A stretch of DNA of 64,000 nt from Filosporella fistucella (Eukaryota; Ascomycota; Leotiomycetes; Helotiales), in the NCBI GenBank assembly GCA_030077755.1, contig JAQJZZ010000011.1, forward strand, positions 62,001 through 126,000. Direction: 5' to 3'. This document shows, piece after piece, positions 11,730-19,996 of the stretch (position 1 is the stretch's first letter; each line of letters opens with the position of its first letter). Position numbers and translations under genes: made by a program. The notes under the pieces are model-generated. The model saw only the letters and a list, made by a program, of their open reading frames with translations. It was not told the DNA's origin and made no database searches.

Positions 11730-12338
11730 ATGCGTTCCTCAATAATCCTCTCTGCTTCCCTTCTCCTCTTGTCTGGTCCCTCCTCTGTTATGGGAACATG
11801 GTGGTGGGGAGGTGACAACGACTCTTCTACAACAGAGTATTCGCATCACTCCAAGACTTATGGTTGGGGCGACAAGACTTCCACAGAATGCACAGATACA
11901 ACCACCAAAACCAAACATACCAAGACAAAAGAAACAACTGAATGTACTACCACTACTAAGAACGAGGGAACTATCCCAATCTACACACCTGTCATCACTA
12001 CCCCTCTTCCGGTCACGACACCTAAGACTACACCCATTGTTCCGGGCACCACGACTTTGGAAAGCACAGTCGTAGTCACATCTTGTGATTGCACCGATAA
12101 GACGACGGCTGTTGTCCCAGTACCATCGACGGTGCAGAGTGTAGTACCGAGCTATAGCACAGCTCCCTACCCTACCGTCACAACCTTCACTACTTCTCCG
12201 ACAGCACCAAGTGTAGGCACCACTTCGAAGACTGTTACAAGTAGTGTGCCTGTTTTCACTGGCGCAGCCGGGAGAGTAAATGGTGCTTGGGGTGTTGGTG
12301 TTGGTTTGGGTGCTTTGGGAATCGCGGCAGTCTTGTAA
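11730..12338 (+). CDS. GPI-anchored Ser/Thr-rich cell-surface protein
   Basis: 202 residues, intronless. The start at 11730 puts a signal peptide (SIILSASLLLLSGPSSVMG) at the N-terminus. An in-frame upstream ATG at 11604 would add 42 residues and spoil the signal, so it is rejected. The mature part has a Trp/Gly patch (WWWGG), then a long Thr/Lys and Thr/Pro-rich region with one CDC pair, and ends in a small-residue segment (TGAAGRVNGAWG) plus a 20-residue hydrophobic tail. That is the pattern of a GPI attachment signal with the omega site near GAAG. It probably sits heavily O-glycosylated in the wall or plasma membrane. It resembles many fungal wall proteins by composition only. Confidence 0.8.
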   Translation: MRSSIILSASLLLLSGPSSVMGTWWWGGDNDSSTTEYSHHSKTYGWGDKTSTECTDTTTKTKHTKTKETTECTTTTKNEGTIPIYTPVITTPLPVTTPKTTPIVPGTTTLESTVVVTSCDCTDKTTAVVPVPSTVQSVVPSYSTAPYPTVTTFTTSPTAPSVGTTSKTVTSSVPVFTGAAGRVNGAWGVGVGLGALGIAAVL

Positions 12339-12677
12339 TGTGGCATGCGAAATGATGTTGGGAATCGGGTTGGGTCTGTAAAGGTGGAGTTAGAAATATG
12401 ATGAGTTGGGTTGGAATGGGTTAGAATTGGTTGGACCGAGTCTCCTCGGGTTAGTTGGAATGAAAGGCGTTGGTGGAATAATAGGTTGAATGAGAATGGT
12501 TGGTGTGTTGGCGTTGAGGGTCCAGTTAGTTGGATCCGGGTAATGGCTAGTTGTAACTACAATATGTAGCAATCATGATACCACATTCGAATACGCCGTC
12601 AGGAGACTTTTTGAAAGTGTTTGCTGTCGTTGATCGGAATCATGGACTTGAACATGCTTCATGTGACCAAGACTTTT
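12339..12677. other. Convergent 3' intergenic with T/G-rich short repeats
   Basis: A run of degenerate ttggaatgggttagaattggttgg-like short repeats (about 12405-12530) lies between the GPI-protein gene and the HET gene. It is probably 3' UTR of one or both. Confidence 0.45.
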
Positions 12678-14711
12678 TTATTGCCCTGCAGAGACAGCTC
12701 CGCGCTCCCTGTGTCCAACACCCTGATATACTGGATGTTCTTCCAAAACTCGCCCAGGCTTCGTCAATTGTTGTAAAGCACCGAGCGGCATCTCGAATCT
12801 GACAGTCGGCAAAGTGCGAGGGTCCAATTCGCTCGCACGGGGACAATAATAAGCAAATTCGTAGGACGAAGATACTGCCAGCCTCATGTGCAAAGATCTG
12901 TGCTCGGGAGGACAATACATCAGGCCTCCACCAACAAGCGCATAAGCCTCCAAATGTGAAAATATTGGAGCTCGGCGCACGAAGCTAGTGACATCGGAGT
13001 CTTGGAACTGACATATGAAGTCTCCAGGAAGAATAGAGGAAGGTGCCAGCCCACACTGGCCATCCTCTGTGATAAATATCGCATAACCATTCCTGGAATT
13101 CACTGCGAACGATCGCAACCACATTCTAAGCTCCGACGATTGTTCCCAACGTCGCGGATTTTCCGAATTCCTGTTGCCCAGGCTATAGTTTCTGGTGGAC
13201 CGAGAATACAAGTCCCACCCAGGCTTACATAGTATTCTACTATGACAGAGTGAGACGAGCCTGCTCTTGTCGTGCTCAGCCATCATCACCAGATCATCCA
13301 ACACTGGTTGACTACATATGAGGCGGTTACTAGCAATGAATATAGCCAAGTCTCCTGCGCTTCGAACATATTCCACACACTTGATCTGTGATCGTAATGT
13401 CCCAATGACAATAATAACATTTTTTCCAACATCGTCTCGAGTTGCCACATCTGTGCTTGGAGTATCATGAATACGTAGAATTCGCTGTAGAAATTGGCTC
13501 CAGTACACCGCACGCGCCGCGCTTTTTGCCGATTTTGAGTCCGAATAGAATGCAACAGCATAGAGATCGAGTGTAGACATTCTGTAATCAACTACTAGTC
13601 TTGCCTTGAATCTTGCCAGCGCCAAAACCCCAAATATTTTGTCTCGAGGATCCGTACATTCAGAGTCGTGAGTGATGCAGATAAGATCCCGTAGATTTGA
13701 GAAGTTTCTCAATTCATGACTAGCCCGCTCAAGCAGCAGCTGAGTAGCCATCCCTTGCATTAGTTTGAAATGCAAGTCATTATCGTCCACTCTCAAACTA
13801 TTCAGAGCTCTCTGGAATGATTCTAATCTCAAGTGATAATTATCAAGTCGAATAGAAACATTCTTGGCGAGGATGAACTCTTGGATTACCCACACCCTGC
13901 TCCAGTATTTTCTCGAGCAGAGATCTACTATTGCTTGGCCTATGCCCGAATGATACTTCATCGGTGTAAAAGAGTGACGCCAACCTTCGAAACTCCGATC
14001 ATACTCTCCACTGTCCTGATACTCCAGGGTGTGAATCCACTGAATTAAATCGAAGTAATGCGCTTCTAATGTCAAATCCGCTCTGATCTCACCCAGCCAG
14101 ACAATAACCTCCTCAGCTTCCTTGTAAATCGTGTCCATGATTGCCACCTGCTTATTTCTTTCAAGGCAATCATTTTGGTTAATGCATAGAGCGTCTACCC
14201 ACAGTGTACGAGAATAGCACTCCGACCGCAAGCTTACGAGGGCGGCATGGAGATTGTCGCGAACTGGCAGCAGTTTCCCACCGACATGCACAACTTTGCT
14301 CGAACAATCAGTTCCCCAGGTATAAGATAATGCTTCATAACAAGGTTTCGAAGAGCGAATAGAGTCCGGATCAACTTGCTGGAATTCAATCTCAACTGGA
14401 GAGTCTCGTGTGCCGGGTAAGAGCACAATAAGTCGCATTGAATTGTCGGCCTCCAAGGGCGTATAAGTATAGGGACCTTGTTTTCCGAGCAAATTCTTGA
14501 CATTACTCCAAGCTGAATGCATGAGGCCATTATTGAGCTGAGACTCCTTGTCAAGATTATTTGAACGATGACGAGGAGAATCGCTCAACGCTTGGCACAA
14601 ACGTTCAAAGTTCACATAATCATCCTTTGCGGAATCTCCCAAAGCTGAAAGTTCCGACCCCACGAATGATCGGCGCTTGCCTATCAAACGATACAAGAAG
14701 TCAAACGCCAT
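12678..14711 (-). CDS. Heterokaryon incompatibility (HET) domain protein
   Basis: 677 residues from the ATG at 14711; an earlier in-frame ATG (14855) would add 48 residues lacking family features. The three HET signature blocks are clear: YEALSYTWG, then LWVDALCINQND with ERNKQVAIMDTIYKEA, and RKYWSRVWVIQEF. Together they span roughly residues 125-290. The rest is a long, poorly conserved C-terminal part with a DPRDKIFGVLAL motif that commonly follows HET domains. HET proteins trigger cell death when genetically different hyphae fuse, or act in other self/non-self responses. No NACHT, WD or ankyrin region is visible, so it belongs to the common stand-alone HET type. No intron is seen. Confidence 0.92.
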   Translation of the reverse strand: MAFDFLYRLIGKRRSFVGSELSALGDSAKDDYVNFERLCQALSDSPRHRSNNLDKESQLNNGLMHSAWSNVKNLLGKQGPYTYTPLEADNSMRLIVLLPGTRDSPVEIEFQQVDPDSIRSSKPCYEALSYTWGTDCSSKVVHVGGKLLPVRDNLHAALVSLRSECYSRTLWVDALCINQNDCLERNKQVAIMDTIYKEAEEVIVWLGEIRADLTLEAHYFDLIQWIHTLEYQDSGEYDRSFEGWRHSFTPMKYHSGIGQAIVDLCSRKYWSRVWVIQEFILAKNVSIRLDNYHLRLESFQRALNSLRVDDNDLHFKLMQGMATQLLLERASHELRNFSNLRDLICITHDSECTDPRDKIFGVLALARFKARLVVDYRMSTLDLYAVAFYSDSKSAKSAARAVYWSQFLQRILRIHDTPSTDVATRDDVGKNVIIVIGTLRSQIKCVEYVRSAGDLAIFIASNRLICSQPVLDDLVMMAEHDKSRLVSLCHSRILCKPGWDLYSRSTRNYSLGNRNSENPRRWEQSSELRMWLRSFAVNSRNGYAIFITEDGQCGLAPSSILPGDFICQFQDSDVTSFVRRAPIFSHLEAYALVGGGLMYCPPEHRSLHMRLAVSSSYEFAYYCPRASELDPRTLPTVRFEMPLGALQQLTKPGRVLEEHPVYQGVGHRERGAVSAGQ

Positions 14712-15152
14712 ATGGCTCAACAATGAGGAGGACGAGTCGTTGCCGTGGGAAATCGTTTTTGCCGTCAGTGAATGGTCAGGGTTGAATTTAGCTTTGGTGT
14801 AACACGTGATGCGCACTTTTTTTTTGGTTGCACAACGTCCACTTATTCTGTTCAACCCTCACCAGAAGCCTGAGTCTATATCAATATCCTAAACTACTTC
14901 CTCATTGGCTAATGTTGATATTCATCCCAGTTTATTACGAAACCTCAAGTCCATTCTCCTAACGATTCAGGCGAGCTGTGTCTGTAGCAGGTATCTTCGG
15001 CCAATCTTAGAAGGATGGAGGGGGCAAAAATATGTGAAGGGTATCGAAAGGCGCTCTCGCTACTTCGTCACGGCTTGTCTGCTCTCTGTTTTAATACTTC
15101 CATAACCTGAACAATTGGATGTAAAAATTCTCCAGATTCCCACAAGAAGAAT
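14712..15152. other. HET gene upstream region
   Basis: Holds the HET promoter. An oligo-T run of 11 lies at about 14817-14827 on the plus strand. No gene is seen. Confidence 0.4.
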
Positions 15153-15512
15153 ATGGGACGCCATAGCATGCACACCCCATTTTCTCGAACACTCGACCGT
15201 GTCCATCGTACATTGTATAGACCCTCGAATCCGTCAACACTAGGGAGAAACTACCAGGCACTTGTTCGCTATCCTATCCAAGATCACTAAGGCGAGACAG
15301 ACAGTGATGAGAATGATGAATACAAAGCAATCATAATTCAAGCTTCGGGGCAGAAGCAGATAATTGGGAGAGTGGATACCAGGCGGAATCGTGAAAGAGC
15401 ACCTAAGGCAGCCTCAAAACCAGCCTCAAAACCGAATCGCGAGTTCAGTCCCGACCTTTGGCAAAAAGAATTCTTACTATCGTTCATAGCTGCCGAGAAG
15501 TATGCACACTAG
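15153..15512 (+). pseudogene. Short ORF split by one in-frame TAA, probable gene relic
   Basis: From the ATG at 15153 a frame runs 45 codons to TAA (15288-15290), then stays open in the same frame for 73 codons to TAG at 15510. The part after the stop is protein-like: acidic (GETDSDENDEY), then basic (RVDTRRNRERAPK), a doubled PASK unit and a FSPDLWQKEFLLSFIAAEKY end. Either a CAA-to-TAA type change broke a small gene, or a short intron covers the stop; I see no good donor. I do not recognise a family. Confidence 0.3.
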
Positions 15513-15695
15513 ACAGTTTCCCGAAGGACAGAACATACCAGAGCAACGTACGAAGTAAACCTCAAATCAAGATTTTCAAATGCAATCCTATTTAAAATAC
15601 CAGCACCCATAATACATCACATGGGAGACCATTCTCCAAACTCAAAAACACCAAAACGAAACCCTATCTTACAACCCCCTGCCTCATCATCCCAC

Positions 15696-16013
15696 CTACA
15701 ACAACCCAATCGTAACATCTCCCTTAACCCTCGCATACAAATCCACCTCAACCTCCAGATCCAACTCAATCTTAATGCTCAAACTATCATTCATAGGTTT
15801 ATATGGGCGGTCCTTGATTCTGCTTTCGCGGATGACGGCGGGTCTGTAGCCTTCTGCGCGAGGAGGAAGCATGGCTCGTGGATCGTTGTCGTAGGTTCTG
15901 TAGCCGCTTTCGCGAGGAGGCATGGCGGGGGAAACTTGTTGTTGTTGGACTTGAGGCTGGATGGGAGGAGAGGCGACTTGTTGGAGTTGGGTGTCGGAGG
16001 GCGAGGAAGACAT
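15696..16013 (-). CDS. Small conserved hypothetical protein, 105 residues
   Basis: Intronless. The first half is Gln/Pro/Ser-rich and probably disordered, with two matching motifs around PPRESGYR and PPRAEGYRP. The C-terminal 30 residues (SLSIKIELDLEVEVDLYARV) alternate hydrophobic and acidic residues, as in beta strands, and end in KGDVTIGLL. I recall this C-terminal pattern in small proteins of many filamentous ascomycetes, but no function is known to me. No signal peptide or membrane segment is present. Confidence 0.6.
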   Translation of the reverse strand: MSSSPSDTQLQQVASPPIQPQVQQQQVSPAMPPRESGYRTYDNDPRAMLPPRAEGYRPAVIRESRIKDRPYKPMNDSLSIKIELDLEVEVDLYARVKGDVTIGLL

Positions 16014-17019
16014 TTTGAGGGTTGGAAGGCTGTGAGTGTGTTAGATTGTAATACGAATCCAGACGGAAGATTGAGTGTAGAGTGGAAGTAAAGAATAGAG
16101 GTAAATACCTTGACTTTGCAGACTTAATTGACTATATAGCTAGATTCTCACACTCACTCGATGGGTATACAGAGTGGTAGCGTATAGATATGGAATCCAA
16201 AAGTAGATAGAGCAACAAGTATCACCAACCTCAATCTCAACTGTCAAAAAGTAGTAGAGAAGACGAACAACAATGACACGAAAAGAACTATTAAAGGAAC
16301 CCCCCCTCGTCATTTTCTTCCCTGATATACACTTTCTCCCGTTTCACCAGCCCAAATACCTGCTTTCGTCTTCCCTCTCACCTCAGGATTGGCCCATCTC
16401 ACTGCCCCGCAAAGACCCCGCCAGAGGAATCACGATTCAGCACGGATTATGCATACTACGTCATTTTAACCTGGGATACTTTACAGACAGTACGAATGCA
16501 ATCGATCGCAGACAACGCAGTTCATTGAGTGCGTAAGAGAAGTGGGTTGGGCGGGACACGGAAACCGGTTTCGACGTTGCCAGGACAGGGATTTCTCCTT
16601 GTTCGCGGATGCCATTGCTGTGGCGGCTCGGAAACACAGCCGAGCATGTGATCTACGCCCGGCTACCCCTTTACGAACAGACCCTTGAGAGAGTATCAGC
16701 GGCAGAATAAGAGGCCAAGGAGTATAAATATCTTTCAAAGTATAACCGTTTGAGAAAGTTGTGGTATCGATAGATAGAAACTTGAGACTGGCAAGCGCCG
16801 CACATTTCAGAGTCAAGCTCCCTAGTTAACTTTTCGGTTGTTTGAAAAGACACGAAGCAGAAGTTCGGAAGAAACATATATATACGAAGTAAGGTATCAG
16901 AATATCATCAAGACATTTCCAGAAGACCAGGCAATGAGAACCCGAAGACTCGTTATTGCTCTGTCATTTCCAAGTCGAATATAAGTGGCCTCTTACCAAT
17001 TCATTATCATCATCTCTCA
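16014..17019. other. Intergenic, no supported gene
   Basis: 1 kb between the 5' end of the 105-residue protein gene and the 3' end of the Zn2Cys6 gene. Two overlapping ORFs on opposite strands (about 16.27-16.54 and 16.48-16.82 kb) have random-looking composition. Confidence 0.5.
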
Positions 17020-18555
17020 TCAAGCTCCCCCAGGTTTCGGCGGAGCATAAGCAACCATCAAAGCTCTCATCATCTCATCGTCCTCTGCAGGTGTCCCTCT
17101 AGAGTTAGCCGGTCGGTGTTGCACACTAACCTCATTTCGGAGGCTTGGATCAACATTCCCATTGCCAGCTGCACCATTCTCAGCCCCGGATTGTGTGCCG
17201 TGGCCTGGTGTCGGAAGCCTAGGAACAAAGTCCAATTCACCTTCCCTGATATCTTTCCAACTACATTTTGCATGTTTCTTCGTACAGGCTTGACAGGCAG
17301 TCAGGTGTTTCGTACATTCAAAATTTAGTCGACGACAACGATCGCAAGGAGGAAAGACTGGGTCCCCTTTCGCAAGTTTTTCAATTTTGGAGGCCATAAG
17401 AAGTCGGTATTGGCCTTGTGTTCCTTCTTCGGATGAATTAATAGGGTGAGACATACGGCGAGTATCTCCTTCTTGTGTATATACTGGAAAGCTGGCTGGT
17501 TCAGCTGTGGTCATTCGAGTAGCTACTGGGCGGGGTGGATGAGTTGGTGCTCGCCGGTCTAGCGACATATATTGCTCAAGAAGTTGCGCTTGAACTTTAG
17601 CCGTCTCGCCCGTTGGTGACAGATTTGAAGATCTGGAATTGACTGCAGAGTAAGGTTGAGGTGAGAAATTGCGCTCTCCTTCAACAGCACCTAGCAGATC
17701 AGATTTCCTGGAAAGTACAGCAGTCTTCCGCCCCTTCAGATGGTAATTGAGCTGCCTTGCTTTACTCGCCACCGCGTCTGCTTTCTTGATCAATATCGCG
17801 AGACGGTTCTCCAGAATATTCAGTGTTCCCAACTCGGCAGTCTCATCTTCAGAAATTGGCTGCGTAGGAATCATCCTTTCAGGAGCGCCAGACATAATCA
17901 ACCTGTAATCATCTTCTGAAATCTCAATCTGGCCTCCCTTGATCCAAAAGCGACAACACATCATCCCGGGCGTTGTTTCTGACATTGCTTCTGTAAGGAC
18001 AAATTCCGAGGGATTCGCGCGAGCAAATGTAACAACATCCAACCAAGATACAGGTGATTGCTCCAATCCAAAAGATGATGTGACGACTTTAATAGGGGAA
18101 TCAAAGAGCTTTTCGAATGATTTGAGAAGTAGTGGTCCCACAAGTTTAGCACCGAGGTTGGCAGCAAGACTTTCATGGCGTTGGAGGACACCTAAAGACG
18201 TTAGCAAGGAGCGAAATACATATGATATTTCAGAGGGAAATAGCTGAGCAAGAAGGGAGCATAAAAGAAGGAGCAAAGCAATGTCCAAGCCTACACACTA
18301 GCATTCGCTCCTTAGATCCCGTGACCAAAACCTAAGAAACGTACCTTCATAATCATCTAACATGCCCAATACGTCCGCAAAAGTCTCACTATCTCCTTCT
18401 ATCAATCGGAGCCTCTCACTCTTAGCCCGCATCAAATAATTGATTTGCGTCACGTTCGCTGGTGCCATTCCCGCCGCTGATTTCCTCCCGTCTTCCGCTG
18501 GGTTTGGCGTCCGTTTGCGTTTCAAACTTGACGGGTCGGAGAGAGCTGGATCCAT
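17020..18555 (-). CDS. Protein with C-terminal Zn(2)-Cys(6) fungal-type DNA-binding motif
   Basis: Two exons, 18555-18345 and 18290-17020, with a 54-bp phase-1 intron, giving 493 residues. Near the C-terminus (about residues 386-413) six cysteines follow the exact spacing C-x2-C-x6-C-x6-C-x2-C-x6-C (CDRCRRLNFEC ... CQACTKKHAKC), the Zn2Cys6 binuclear cluster of Gal4-type regulators. These clusters are usually N-terminal. Here the N-terminal 270 residues form a helical region with a hydrophobic block LLLLLCSLLAQL at about 75-86, then a Pro/Ser/Thr-rich linker. The tail is PALMVAYAPPKPGG-like. It is probably nuclear, in transcription or chromatin work (inference). It is divergent from LSM7. Confidence 0.85.
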
Positions 18556-19002
18556 GATAATGCGTTCAGTTCAGTGATTTGGAGCCGTGGAAAAGATGGT
18601 GATATCCCGTTGTACTGAGAGGTATAAATATCGCTCACCGGAGAGGGAGCGGGGCGGAATCTGAGCTGATCTCCTGCTTCTCTCCACTATCACCAGAACG
18701 TCTCTTGCTCTGAGAATTCCTGCTTCAAAGGAAATCCTCACGTCTCAATTCCTCTCCGTTAACGATTCCGCTCTGTATCCCGCTGCGGTGGTTCTTTGCG
18801 ATGGGAGGGCGAAGGACTGAGGGCGGACAGCTCTCTTCCGCGGCGGTTATCCATTCCTCGGATCAATCGCTACACGTGATAGAATCAGAATCTTCCGCCG
18901 GCCCTAGTCCGTATTCAAATTAGTGCTCTGTTCCTCGCGCTCCACGCTCTTGAGCCGCAACCCCACTACCATACCTAGACATCTACATATCCATGAAAAA
19001 GA
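18556..19002. promoter_or_regulatory. Divergent promoter region, Zn2Cys6 gene / LSM7
   Basis: 447 bp between two start codons. A GC-rich stretch with ccgcggcgg (about 18837-18846) and a CACGTG E-box core (about 18873) are visible; assigning a factor would be guesswork. Confidence 0.4.
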
Positions 19003-19046
19003 ATGTCAGAACGAGGGCATCAACGAGGAGGTCGCGGCGGCGGTAG
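18993..19046 (+). other. Overlapping upstream ORF of LSM7, 17 codons
   Basis: An ATG lies 10 nt before the LSM7 start in the +1 frame. It encodes a Lys/Arg-rich 17-residue peptide ending at TAG 19044-19046, inside LSM7 exon 1. If transcription starts upstream of it, ribosomes must leak past it to make LSm7. Confidence 0.4.
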
Positions 19047-19560
19047 AGGTAAGGTTATCTTTTCTGCTCGTGATAGCTATTTACACTCACCGTTCCTGCT
19101 ACGAAAACATGCATCCCGCTTTCAATTTTCCACAGTATCAACACCTAACAAAAAGCAGGTGAACACCGCGGCGGTCGTGGCGGCGGACGGGGAGGCTACA
19201 ATGCAGGCGGCGGCGAGCGCGAGCGTCCCAAGAAAGAAAATATCCTCGACCTGGGGAAATACATGGACAAGAAGATCACAGTCAAATTTACTGGCGGACG
19301 AGAAGTGACTGGAACATTGAAGGGATATGATGCGTTGATGAATTTGGTATTGGACGATGTGGAGGAGATGATGAGAGGTATGTTTTCTCCTTTTGTTGGG
19401 AGAAACATTTGGACTGGTGCTGATAGATCTAGACGATGAGGGAAATACTACTACCCGCGCACTTGGTCTTGTTGTTGCGAGGGGAACTCTGCTTGTTCTG
19501 GTCAGTCCGGTTGATGGTAGTGAAGAGATTCCGAATCCGTTTCTGCCGGCCGAGGAATGA
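19003..19560 (+). CDS. LSM7: U6 snRNA-associated Sm-like protein LSm7
   Basis: Three exons: 19003-19048, 19159-19377 and 19427-19560 (introns 110 and 49 bp), giving 132 residues. Residues 1-32 are an Arg/Gly-rich tail (RGG repeats). The Sm fold then runs from ENILDLGKYMDKKITV, with Sm1 motif FTGGREVTGTLKGYDALMNLVLDD, to Sm2 LGLVVARGTLLVLVSP. LSm7 is part of the LSm2-8 ring on U6 snRNA in the nucleus and the LSm1-7 ring that promotes decapping in the cytoplasm. The Arg/Gly-rich extension is far longer than in animal LSm7 and could bind RNA or be arginine-methylated (inference). Confidence 0.95.
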
Positions 19561-19996
19561 TCTGATTCCCTCTTTTGCTTGGATATTGATCAGTTCTGGC
19601 CAGGAACACGGGCCTTCACCAGGAGAACAGTGGTTACAAATGGAGTATATGCATAGCATACAGAAACAATGGAATGGAGATGATGAAAAGGATACCAATT
19701 GAAAATACATGATGAGAGATAGCAGCCATGCAGACTGCTCTAGTCAGTTGACTGGGGTAAAGGGCCTCAATGAAAAGTCACCTCAAAACAAGTCACTATT
19801 ACACTTCCCGTATTGAAGACCATTTGAATTTTTGAATGTTTTTCTGAAGCTTGTATCGACTCAGCGCATAAAGTGCAGACACTTGACTCATAACTCTTGC
19901 CTTTGGCAATGCCCTCATCCACCGCGTACTCGCACTCATCGTTGCTTCATCCGGCCTCCATCTTATTCATGAACACAATCCGTTATCACAGCTACC
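19561..19996. other. Convergent 3' intergenic, LSM7 / PAN3
   Basis: 436 bp of 3' flanks. No gene is seen. Confidence 0.5.

Noticed and set aside
16273..16816. Overlapping ORFs on both strands after the 105-residue gene
   Set aside because: Mutually overlapping, no family signal, no splice or composition support.
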